Source: Methanobacteriaceae archaeon (GTDB taxonomy: Archaea > Methanobacteriota > Methanobacteria > Methanobacteriales > Methanobacteriaceae). From it: DNA of 29,831 nt. Below are positions 9,222-16,416 of the stretch, piece by piece. The notes below the pieces were generated by a model. That model had not been told where the DNA came from, made no database searches, and worked only from the letters and a program-made list of their open reading frames with translations. The stretch's first letter is position 1. Each line of letters starts with the position of its first letter. Location: positions 1 to 29,831 of the forward strand of contig WOYJ01000018.1 of NCBI GenBank assembly GCA_011620845.1, written 5' to 3'. The translations under genes were made by a program, and so were the position numbers.

Positions 9222-9295
9222 CTAATCACCCTCCTTTCTTAAATCAAAGATGGTTCAAAAAAAAATTTACAGTTCACTCACCAAAAAATAATTCA

Positions 9296-9357
9296 CACTA
9301 TTATATTGGCATTCCGAATGGTTAAAATTTTCGAACATGAATTAAATTCCTGGAATT
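9296..9357. promoter_or_regulatory. Divergent promoter region of mtaB and the 198-residue gene, with two palindromes
   Basis: The 142-nt gap between the two start codons holds a TATA-like stretch for mtaB (minus-strand CCAATATAATAG, 9298-9309). It also has two perfect short palindromes: CATTC-C-GAATG (9310-9320), touching the upstream edge of that TATA box, and AATTCC-T-GGAATT (9345-9357), ending 6 nt before the ATG at 9364. Their positions suit protein binding sites that control mtaB and the divergent gene. No regulator has been identified. Confidence 0.4.
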
Positions 9358-9363
9358 GATTAA

Positions 9364-9960
9364 ATGACAGTGAAAAATGATGTTACAGGAGAAAAACTAA
9401 TCGAAAATGTGATGTTATCAATAAAAAAGTTAAAAGGAGTCCTGGACGTACAGAGGCTTTCAGATGAAGATAGAAGGTCCTTACTGGAAATGGAGTCCAG
9501 TAGAGATGGAGATGTAATACCGGTTATTAATAAAGGATTGGAAGAATGTCTAAACAGAGAAATTTGTCTGATCCTACTTAAAAATGAGAATTTCCGCATC
9601 GCACCAACACCCACTGTGCTTTTAATGACAGATAAAGGCAGAATCTTGGGGCAGGAGTTGCTTTCACCCAAAGAAAAAGAAATTTATCATGATCGTGGTG
9701 ATGTGTACTTTCTAAGTGATGATTTCATACTATTTAAACCTAATAAAACGTTGGATAGAACGTTAAATGAAAAAGAATTTTTCCTTCTACCTCCAGTACC
9801 ATTCCCCGAATTAGAAGAGTTCCATGAGATTTCAGAGGTGACTTCCTGCAGCCCTTCAACCATGGGAGACTCTTACCTCAAGGAGAAATATGGCTACCCA
9901 CAGGATCCACATATAGCAACGATAATCGTGGGATTCTCGATTAAAAAAGGAATAGAATAA
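9364..9960 (+). CDS. Uncharacterised protein inside the methanol-utilisation island
   Basis: 198 residues with an ATG start and a weak ribosome binding site (TGGAATTGAT). I do not recognise the family. It has no signal peptide or membrane helix and looks like a soluble alpha/beta protein: an N-terminal charged helical part (about 1-75), a central stretch with a hydrophobic strand (APTPTVLLMTDKGRILGQ), a Pro-rich segment (LLPPVPFPELEE), and a C-terminal VTSCSPSTMGDSY followed by HIATIIVGFSI. It is divergent from mtaB and convergent with mtaA, so it sits inside the mta island but on the opposite strand. That could mean a regulator or accessory factor for methanol use, or just an inserted gene. 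There is no obvious DNA-binding or metal motif; C160 is one of only three Cys residues. Confidence 0.75.
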   Translation: MTVKNDVTGEKLIENVMLSIKKLKGVLDVQRLSDEDRRSLLEMESSRDGDVIPVINKGLEECLNREICLILLKNENFRIAPTPTVLLMTDKGRILGQELLSPKEKEIYHDRGDVYFLSDDFILFKPNKTLDRTLNEKEFFLLPPVPFPELEEFHEISEVTSCSPSTMGDSYLKEKYGYPQDPHIATIIVGFSIKKGIE

Positions 9961-9992
9961 AATCTCAAAGCATTGAAAGGGGATAAAGACGG

Positions 9993-10012
9993 TTCCCTAA
10001 AAATTTAGGAAA
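9993..10012. terminator. Hairpin between convergent genes
   Basis: TTCCCTAAAAATTTAGGAAA forms a short stem (TTCCTAAA against TTTAGGAA with one extra C) in the 71-nt gap between the ends of the 198-residue gene and mtaA. It may help separate the two converging transcripts. A/T-rich sequence lies on both sides. Confidence 0.35.
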
Positions 10013-10031
10013 TGTTTAATTATTCATCTAA

Positions 10032-11093
10032 TCAGATACCATGATATTCGTTTCTTGCCTCAACCATTGCCTGAATATTTTTTAGGGGAGATTCTGGTGC
10101 TAATCCGCAGCTAGGGGCTAATATATCAACTCCAGCCTCTAAAGCATTTTTAACTTCCGCTTTAACTTCGTCTGGTGAACCCCGGAAAAGGGTCTGGCTT
10201 GAAGATATATTACCAATAAGTTTAGGCTCTTTTTCACCGCCCATACTCACAGCTCTTCCTCCAACACGCATAATCTTCCCTCCTTTACCTAATTCTTCTT
10301 TAGCCCTTCGTATATCCACTTTTTCTTCTATGCTGAGACCATCAAAACCGATATCAGCCATATCCTTAATGATGGGTTCAGCTGATCCACAGATATGGAG
10401 CACCTTTTTGGAATCTATTTCAGCACCCAAATCCTCCAACCTTGGCTTAACAATGCTTTTAAATTGAAGGGGATTTATTAGCTCAGTGGCAGATGTTGGA
10501 TCAGCCACACAGATAATATCCGGCTTTACTTCAGAAAGAGCCCTTACATATTCCATGGAAACTTCCAGGGCTTTGTCCACAGCCAATTCAACATCGGCAG
10601 GCCTGAGCCTCATAGACCTTACCAGGTTCTCCACACCCAGCAGATGCCCAGTAAGTGTGAAAGGACCGGTAATTCCCACTATAACTGGGAGAATGTCCCC
10701 ATATTTTTCTTTTAAAATTTTCACTGCTTCAAGCACAGAAGGAACACGACCGTTACTTGAAAAATCTGTGGGGATCTTGATATCACTGGCACTCTTGAAT
10801 GGACTCTCTGTAACTAATGGGGTTTTATCTTTGGTACCGAGATCAACTTTACAGCCCATAGCTTCAGCTTCCACCGTAAGACAAAATGGAATTCTGGCGC
10901 ATTCCAATCCTGCAAGTTCATAGAGGGAACTTCCCAGAGTAGCCATCTTTTCCGGATCTGTATGTGCCTCTGGCCAGTAGGCATCGGTTTTTTCCATGGC
11001 TTCCACGATACCTATCTGGGTAACGCTGATAACCGGTGTGACGTCCACATTTTCTCCTGAAAGCACTTTCAGAAGATTTTCTTTCAGATTCAT
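10032..11093 (-). CDS. mtaA: Methylcobamide:coenzyme M methyltransferase MtaA
   Basis: 353 residues from the ATG at 11093. I prefer this start to the GTG at 11102 because that GTG lies inside the ribosome binding site AGAGGTGA. The enzyme belongs to the uroporphyrinogen decarboxylase-like MtaA/MtbA/CmuA family and transfers the methyl group from methylated MtaC to coenzyme M. The zinc motif HXC...C is present as LHICGS and APSCGLAPESP. GITGPFTL and the R-rich strand MRVGGRAV are also typical. MtbA (methylamine-specific) is closely similar, but the neighbouring mtaBC favours MtaA. It is transcribed separately from mtaB, with its own promoter upstream. Confidence 0.9.
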   Translation of the reverse strand: MNLKENLLKVLSGENVDVTPVISVTQIGIVEAMEKTDAYWPEAHTDPEKMATLGSSLYELAGLECARIPFCLTVEAEAMGCKVDLGTKDKTPLVTESPFKSASDIKIPTDFSSNGRVPSVLEAVKILKEKYGDILPVIVGITGPFTLTGHLLGVENLVRSMRLRPADVELAVDKALEVSMEYVRALSEVKPDIICVADPTSATELINPLQFKSIVKPRLEDLGAEIDSKKVLHICGSAEPIIKDMADIGFDGLSIEEKVDIRRAKEELGKGGKIMRVGGRAVSMGGEKEPKLIGNISSSQTLFRGSPDEVKAEVKNALEAGVDILAPSCGLAPESPLKNIQAMVEARNEYHGI

Positions 11094-11129
11094 AAATTTC
11101 ACCTCTACTATTTTTATGGGCGTTGATTT

Positions 11130-11143
11130 TGATTATAATTTTC
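11130..11143 (-). promoter_or_regulatory. Predicted BRE/TATA box of mtaA
   Basis: The minus strand reads GAAAATTATAATCA, a BRE-like GAAA followed by an AT-rich TATA core. It is centred about 43 nt upstream of the mtaA ATG, leaving a short leader with AGAGGTGA. Confidence 0.45.
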
Positions 11144-11155
11144 TAAAATTTATTA

Positions 11156-11185
11156 AAAATCAATGCACGATTAAAAATTGATTTT
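11156..11185. promoter_or_regulatory. 9-bp inverted repeat upstream of the mtaA TATA box
   Basis: AAAATCAAT (11156-11164) and ATTGATTTT (11177-11185) are exact reverse complements separated by 12 nt. The element begins about 13 nt upstream of the predicted mtaA TATA box, a position typical of archaeal activator sites. It could equally be a chance pairing of AT-rich sequence. Confidence 0.4.
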
Positions 11186-11212
11186 GGAAATTTAAAAAGA
11201 ATATCACTCAGT

Positions 11213-12403
11213 TTAAATTCTTAAAAACCCACACGGTGCCAGACTGGTCGCCAGCATCACCATGTTAATCTCCCGGTGCTCCAGCCAGGTATTCGATTTT
11301 CTGTTTTCATCCCTGAGCCAGAATTTTTCCAGGGAATCCGCCAGGGGAATATATTCTTGTAAGGCTTCAACAAGCTGATTTAGAAACCCATGATCCTTAA
11401 ATTTCTCTTTATCCGATTCAAGTAATGAATCTAAATAATCCACACCTTTGATTCCAATGGAAAGGCCCATCTCCCGGAAAGCAAGGCGGTATACGGCGGG
11501 GAAATCCTGAGGATTATTTTGGGCGTAGGATTTTAAACCGAGCAAGGCAGAGGTCAGCAAGTCCGACAGGAGAATTTCCAAATTAAATGAATCATTGGAC
11601 TTAACCATTAATTGGCCGACTCGTAACGCGTCAGATAAAAGTCCACCTATCCCCAGGGGATCATCTGTAACCAAACTCGTACCCCTACATATTTTGGCCA
11701 TATCCTCGATTTCAGGTGTTAAATCGGGCAGGTCCTGTTCAAAATCCTGTGAACTAATCTGTAACTCATTATAGGTTATATAACCGTCCAGGGGGTCATG
11801 TTGGCCCATGGAAGGTACCTGGGGATGTTGGAGGTTGATGCTCATCTTCCAGTACATCCTCTTCCCTCCCGGTGCAGAATATGTGAACCCTACATGGGCT
11901 GCCTGGGCAAGTTCCACTGCCCATCGGGAGTATACTGGATCTCTGGTAACCCCACTCGCCCTGCTTAGTGCATGCATCCACTTGGTCAGGTAATGATAGT
12001 ACTGCCCGTCACGGTCCCATTCCAGACGTTCATCGAAGGACTCACCGGGTAAGCGTTCGTTTAACTCTTTACCAATACGGAGACCGCCCTTAGTAGGGTG
12101 TATCTCGCCATATTCATCATTTAAACCACTAATCCAGCCTTCCCGGGGGTCATCTTCCCGATAACGTCCCAATATATGATGCACCTGGTTTATCAGTTTC
12201 AATGCTAATTTCAGGAAATTTTCATCGTTTGTCTGTCTGTAAAGTTCCAGGTAGTTGCATACTGCGAAGGCGTCAGTCCATAGGTAACGTTTCGGATTAT
12301 GTGAAGGTGGGTCAAGTCCGGTGATAGATGCGAAGTCCAGCATTATTTTCATGGTAGAATCCACAGCCGGTGATTCAGAATCGTTATCGGATGTTGTCAT
12401 CAC
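11213..12403 (-). CDS. Uncharacterised protein, possibly a six-hairpin helical toroid
   Basis: 396 residues. I do not recognise a named family. The sequence is rich in amphipathic helices with repeated aromatic residues, for example W-D-A-FAVCNYLELYRQT near residue 45, DGQYYHYLTKWMHAL near 130 and VYSRWAVELAQAAHVGF near 160. This resembles (alpha/alpha)6-barrel proteins such as six-hairpin glycosidases and N-acylglucosamine 2-epimerase-like enzymes; that fold call is inference. There is no signal peptide or membrane helix, so it is probably cytoplasmic. The start is uncertain: GTG at 12403 and ATG at 12400 overlap the AAGGTGAT site. It lies 120 nt upstream of mtaA and 62 nt downstream of the PAP2-like gene, all on the same strand. 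Confidence 0.75.
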   Translation of the reverse strand: MMTTSDNDSESPAVDSTMKIMLDFASITGLDPPSHNPKRYLWTDAFAVCNYLELYRQTNDENFLKLALKLINQVHHILGRYREDDPREGWISGLNDEYGEIHPTKGGLRIGKELNERLPGESFDERLEWDRDGQYYHYLTKWMHALSRASGVTRDPVYSRWAVELAQAAHVGFTYSAPGGKRMYWKMSINLQHPQVPSMGQHDPLDGYITYNELQISSQDFEQDLPDLTPEIEDMAKICRGTSLVTDDPLGIGGLLSDALRVGQLMVKSNDSFNLEILLSDLLTSALLGLKSYAQNNPQDFPAVYRLAFREMGLSIGIKGVDYLDSLLESDKEKFKDHGFLNQLVEALQEYIPLADSLEKFWLRDENRKSNTWLEHREINMVMLATSLAPCGFLRI

Positions 12404-12465
12404 CTTATTTTATGTAAACGAGAGTTGAAATTATTTTGGATTCCATCCAGAATTTTGGATTCCAT

Positions 12466-13068
12466 CTAGAATCCCAGAAGGAAATATATCTGAACCGTTG
12501 TTAGAGCAAATCCCAAGGTAGCTCCAGCTATAACCTGGTTGCGGGTATGTCTTTTCAGGTATAGTCTGCTCCACATCACCAGGGGTATAAGGAGTATGGA
12601 AATCAGGCCGGGATAGCCAAATACGTATATAAGGAATGCTACTGGGCCGGCAATTCCCATAGAATGTATGCTGATCTTCCAAAACAGGCTGATAAGCAGG
12701 ACCACCAGAGTATTGGAGAAGTAACAGATCATGAGGACGGTGATTACAAGCGGGGCAGGAATAGTGAACAGAACTATTACTCCCAGTAAGTAGGATAGTA
12801 GAATCCAAAAGAGAGGATATAACCTGTCCTCTTTGTTCGGCATATCCAATTCTAATTTCTTATTCTTAATCCAGACATAGGCTATGATGCTTGGAATTAC
12901 CACGGCGAAACACACGGAAATCAGTGTGACCATGATAAAATCAGCCCCACTTAAAAAATAATAGTTTAACCCCAGAAACATGAATAAAGCAATCAAAGGA
13001 GCGTTACTGAGGGTGGAAACAATATTTGCCACTCTATCCTTACCTTTGTAATTATTCCAGCCGGACAT
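12466..13068 (-). CDS. PAP2-like integral membrane protein
   Basis: 200 residues with about five to six hydrophobic helices. The C-terminal half resembles the PAP2 phosphatase/acid phosphatase core: SIHSMGIAGP takes the place of the PSGH motif, and SRLYLKRHTRNQ matches SRX5HX3D except that the final Asp is Gln. A KEDRLYP stretch may be the first motif (KX6RP-like). Members of this superfamily remove phosphate from lipid or isoprenoid phosphates at the membrane; the changed acidic residue makes activity uncertain. The start is ATG with AGGAG 6 nt upstream. It may be co-transcribed with the downstream gene ending at 11213. Confidence 0.8.
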   Translation of the reverse strand: MSGWNNYKGKDRVANIVSTLSNAPLIALFMFLGLNYYFLSGADFIMVTLISVCFAVVIPSIIAYVWIKNKKLELDMPNKEDRLYPLFWILLSYLLGVIVLFTIPAPLVITVLMICYFSNTLVVLLISLFWKISIHSMGIAGPVAFLIYVFGYPGLISILLIPLVMWSRLYLKRHTRNQVIAGATLGFALTTVQIYFLLGF

Positions 13069-13205
13069 TTATAAACTCCTGTGATATCAAAATAAGATTT
13101 TTTTTAAGAGACTATTTTATTTTTTAGACATCTGGAATAGAAATGGCTTATTATTTAATTTTTTTTTTAGATCAATTTTTTTAAGTAATCAAAAAAGGAT
13201 ATTTG

Positions 13206-13754
13206 TTAACCTGTTTTAATAGAGTTAAATATCATATTAGCCGTTGCACTGAGCTCTGCATCTTCTGGATCAGGCCCATAAACAGATATGACATAAGTTG
13301 TACCTTTGTCTGTGAAGGCCATGTCATAATATTTCAATAAACCACTCGTGTTAGGTTCTTTAATCGCTGTTATACTTTTAAACACTTCGACTCCGTTAGG
13401 GTTGGTTTCCTCTGTTGATGAGATGACCTGATCCCACGTTCTCTAACAGCCGCGTTACTGTTATCTCTGGCATTGCGCGGATTTACACTTAGACTTTTTT
13501 GAACCAGGATATTGATGTTATCATTTCCAAGTTTACCCCCTTCTTTCCAATTTTCAGTGCCTATCATGATCGACTGGTAGTTGGTGTTGTTTTCCGTGTT
13601 TTTCCATATTTTCGGGATAATTGAAACTCACTGATCCATCAGATGCTAAACCATCGGAAAAACTGAAACTTCTATTACTGTTTGTCCATTCTATTATAGC
13701 AGCTGCAACAACCATCACACCTAAAACACCGAAAAACAAGTAGTATTCCTTCAT
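13206..13754 (-). pseudogene. PsbP-like exported protein, disrupted by two frameshifts
   Basis: Three frames must be joined to read the protein. From ATG 13754, an N-terminal hydrophobic segment (MKEYYLFFGVLGVMVVAAA) leads to SFNYPEN. One extra base near 13604-13612 then shifts the frame to WKNTENNTNYQSIM...SVNPRNARDNSNAAVRE. One missing base near 13437-13445 shifts it again to TWDQVISSTEET...ANMIFNSIKTG and a TAA at 13206. The total, 549 nt, is an exact multiple of three because +1 and -1 cancel. The joined product (about 182 residues) resembles methanobacterial PsbP-like lipoproteins or anchored proteins, whose role is unknown. Either the gene is recently inactivated or the assembly has two indel errors; the second site fits loss of one A from GAAACG. 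Confidence 0.72.
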
Positions 13755-13823
13755 ATGGCAACACTGATCATGATATCCCATTTATTTTAATAATGACTTT
13801 CGGTTTGGCTCTGATTAATACTT

Positions 13824-14267
13824 CTAACTTAAATCCCACACATACAATTTAAAACAGTAGTCTCCGTGATTTTTAGTGCCAACAGCCACGTTGGGAGCAT
13901 CTTCTACTTTTCCCTTTGAAATTATGGTCTCACCATTCAGATGGTTTAATTCGACCAGTTTATAATTCATTCCCTGGAGATTATTATCCAGATATGAACC
14001 GGCCAGCTCACCTGCACCAGCAATACCGGCGGCATTGTTACCATTGGTCTTCAGGACTGTTACCATCTCTTCAATTAAGGTATCTTCAGAGGTGTGATAT
14101 TGGCCCATAGCATCTAAAGCATCCTGTGCCTGGTGAGAGAGGCGTATCTGCTGGGAAGGCAGGATTAAACTCCCCTGATCCACACTACTAACTGCAATAA
14201 GTATTATAAAAACAGGAATAAGGGCTAAAACCGCATCTAAGGTAAATATAAATCCATTATCATCCAT
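13824..14267 (-). CDS. Small pilin-like (class III signal peptide-like) membrane protein
   Basis: 147 residues. The N-terminus MDDNGFIFTLDAVLALIPVF begins a single long hydrophobic helix with an acidic residue inside (the FTLDA region), the layout of archaeal pilin-like precursors, although the prepilin peptidase site is not certain. The remainder is a soluble, probably extracellular domain ending in CFKLYVWDLS, with no recognised family. The start is ATG with GGAGATCA upstream. It begins 28 nt after the end of the AIR-synthase-like gene and probably shares its transcript. Its function is unknown; surface assembly is a guess from the N-terminus. Confidence 0.75.
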   Translation of the reverse strand: MDDNGFIFTLDAVLALIPVFIILIAVSSVDQGSLILPSQQIRLSHQAQDALDAMGQYHTSEDTLIEEMVTVLKTNGNNAAGIAGAGELAGSYLDNNLQGMNYKLVELNHLNGETIISKGKVEDAPNVAVGTKNHGDYCFKLYVWDLS

Positions 14268-14294
14268 AGTGTAGTATGATCTCCATAAAGATCA

Positions 14295-15656
14295 TTACCT
14301 CTCCCTTATCATTTTAACGATATCGTCTTTTTTCCTAATAGCTTCCTGGGCAGCACGTGCGGTTTTATCCTTCATGGACTGGAAATCCTCCGGTTGGGTA
14401 TCGCCCACGATTTTTTTAATCTTGGTATAGGCCGCCTCTCTAAAGAGGGGTATCAGCTCGGTTTCTTCCCCATTTTTGACCAGGCGGGATTTTCCTTTAT
14501 CATCCACTTCGCCAATCTGGGCTATACGCACGCCCACATCAGATATGGTCTTTTTAACCTGGTCTGCCTTATCTTCCGGAGTTATTATCATCAGAGAATC
14601 CACTGATACACCCAACGGATCGATGTTCAGGTTTTCCAGCATCTCCAGGACGGTTGGGTTTATAATTTCCCGGATTTTATCCTCGTAGAATTTAAGTCCC
14701 AGGCCGGTGGTACGTGATATCTCATGGGCATCACCTCTTAATCCTCCATTGGTTACGTCGGTCATGGCGTGTACATCTTGGATTAACCCTGAATTGAAAA
14801 TAGCTTCTGAGGCCTTTATGAAGTTTATGTCCATGGTCTCCCATACCACATCGAAAAGGCCATGGTAGAGGGCTGTGGTGGTGATGGTACCACCTCCTGA
14901 ACCCTCAGTGAGTAGTATGATGTCTCCTTTTTCGGCTCTTTTGCGTGCTGTTGGTGGATAGGGTGATACGCCCACGGCGCCCACGGCGCTGACTAATCTG
15001 TCGCCCAGGACCATGTCTCCACCCACTCTCAGGGTACTTCCAGCCACTAAGGGGACGTTTAATAGTTCTGATACCGCGCATACTCCTGCGGTGAAGTCGA
15101 AGAGTTTGCCCACGTCACCGTCATCAGCCAGGTGGAGGTCGCTTATAATGGCAACCGGATGGGCGCCCATAACGCACACATCACGCAGGGAAGCCCTGGC
15201 AACATGAAAACCACCTAAAAAGGGGTATTCACTTAGTCGGGAGTGTATACCATCTATTGCGGTGGTTATGTAGAGTTTTTCGGATCCCATGTTGGTTTTG
15301 ACCACTCCACCGTCGTCCTGGGCTGATGGGGTGATGAGTGCACTGCTGTTGGTGCTGGCCACTATATCTGCGATTTTCTGGTGTACGAAGAAGTCCCCTT
15401 CACCCCGGGAGCCCACTCCAATTTCTCCCATTTTCACATGGGCCTGGGGGTAGTTGATCAGGCTTTTTAAAGCAGGGTCTTCATGTTCCTCGATTTTCAG
15501 TGTGTACTTAACTTCCTCTATGACTGCCCGGGCCATTTCACCCGCTTTTTGGGGGTCGATGTCTTTGTATTCTAGTATTTTCTTTTGTAAACTATTTTCA
15601 ATGGTGTTTTCGTCTTCTTTTTTGATAGATTTCCTTATGAATCCTTCAATATCCAC
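14295..15656 (-). CDS. AIR-synthase/HypE-like (PurM superfamily) protein
   Basis: 453 residues. The core (about residues 75-410) is a PurM/AIR-synthase fold with the ATP-binding signatures seen in HypE, SelD and ThiL relatives: DDGGVV, TTAIDGIHSR, GGFHVARASLRDVCVMGA, HLADDGD, GDRLVSAVGAVGV and TDVTNGGLRGDAHEI. It has an N-terminal extension of about 70 residues and a C-terminal helical tail of about 45 residues that HypE lacks. Methanogens encode several such HypE-like proteins of unknown substrate, including a methanogenesis-marker group, so I do not give a symbol. The start is GTG after AGAGGGG, with a clear TATA box upstream. The pilin-like gene follows at 28 nt. Confidence 0.85.
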   Translation of the reverse strand: MDIEGFIRKSIKKEDENTIENSLQKKILEYKDIDPQKAGEMARAVIEEVKYTLKIEEHEDPALKSLINYPQAHVKMGEIGVGSRGEGDFFVHQKIADIVASTNSSALITPSAQDDGGVVKTNMGSEKLYITTAIDGIHSRLSEYPFLGGFHVARASLRDVCVMGAHPVAIISDLHLADDGDVGKLFDFTAGVCAVSELLNVPLVAGSTLRVGGDMVLGDRLVSAVGAVGVSPYPPTARKRAEKGDIILLTEGSGGGTITTTALYHGLFDVVWETMDINFIKASEAIFNSGLIQDVHAMTDVTNGGLRGDAHEISRTTGLGLKFYEDKIREIINPTVLEMLENLNIDPLGVSVDSLMIITPEDKADQVKKTISDVGVRIAQIGEVDDKGKSRLVKNGEETELIPLFREAAYTKIKKIVGDTQPEDFQSMKDKTARAAQEAIRKKDDIVKMIRER

Positions 15657-15707
15657 GGTTAACCCCTCTTTGAAATGTTTTCTGGGCCAAGTTCCTATTT
15701 GATAATA

Positions 15708-15723
15708 CTTATATATAAATTTT
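15708..15723 (-). promoter_or_regulatory. Predicted TATA box of the AIR-synthase-like gene
   Basis: The minus strand reads AATTTATATATAAG in the 70-nt gap after hisH, centred about 58 nt upstream of the GTG start. It is one of the strongest TATA-like sequences in the window and suggests the downstream genes do not depend only on hisH transcription. Confidence 0.55.
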
Positions 15724-15726
15724 TTA

Positions 15727-16338
15727 TTATTCGATCAGTTCCACAAAATTTTCCAAAATCTTAAGCCCAATCTGCCCGCTCTTTTCCGGGTGGAACTGGG
15801 TGGCGAATACCCGGTCTTTACAGATTACAGCAGGGACTTCCACACCGTAATCAACGGTGGCAGCGATTATATTTTCGTCAGAAGGCGACACATAGTAGGA
15901 GTGTACGAAGTACATATAATCGTCTTTTATATCCTTTAAAATTGGACAGAGACGTTTAATCTGTAAGTTATTCCATCCCATATGGGGTATTTTAAACCCT
16001 TCGTCGATTAGGGAGTCTGGGAATTTTTTAACTTCCCCTTTAAATATGTTCAAACCTTCAACGCCTTCGCTTTCCTGGCTCCGGCTGAATAAAACCTGTA
16101 AACCCATACAAATTCCTAAAAATGGCTTTCCACTGTTTACATGTTCGTGGATGGTGTTTCCATACTTCCGCAGGTTGTTCATGGTGTGTCCAAAGGCACC
16201 CACTCCGGGCAGAACCAGTGCTTCGGCTTTCCGCAGGTCATTTAGATCGTTGGTCACCCTGGTTTCCACACCAATTTTGGTGAAGCCGTTCTTGATGCTC
16301 TTCAAATTTCCGGATCCATAATCTATAATGGTTATCAT
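15727..16338 (-). CDS. hisH: Imidazole glycerol phosphate synthase glutaminase subunit HisH
   Basis: 203 residues, normal length for HisH. It is the class I glutamine amidotransferase subunit that supplies ammonia to HisF in histidine synthesis. The catalytic triad is visible: C77 in GICMGLQ, and H183 and E185 in QFHPEKSG. The oxyanion region is PGVGAFG and the start is MITIIDYGSGN. No other his gene is in the window, so it is not in a his operon here, which is common in methanogens. The start is ATG with a weak AGAG site. Confidence 0.95.
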   Translation of the reverse strand: MITIIDYGSGNLKSIKNGFTKIGVETRVTNDLNDLRKAEALVLPGVGAFGHTMNNLRKYGNTIHEHVNSGKPFLGICMGLQVLFSRSQESEGVEGLNIFKGEVKKFPDSLIDEGFKIPHMGWNNLQIKRLCPILKDIKDDYMYFVHSYYVSPSDENIIAATVDYGVEVPAVICKDRVFATQFHPEKSGQIGLKILENFVELIE

Positions 16339-16416
16339 AATTGAATTTTCTCTTTAAATTTCTGTTTTTAAAATAAAAAATATAAAATAGATGTTTTTGT
16401 GGTAAATAGGGGCTTT

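Noticed and set aside
9222..9363. Cobalamin riboswitch upstream of mtaB
   Set aside because: The leader is short and AT-rich, and I see no B12-box or the multi-helix fold such an element needs.
12431..12808. 125-codon minus-strand frame overlapping the PAP2-like gene
   Set aside because: It is another frame of the PAP2-like gene, with no ribosome binding site and Ser/Tyr/Pro-rich shadow composition.
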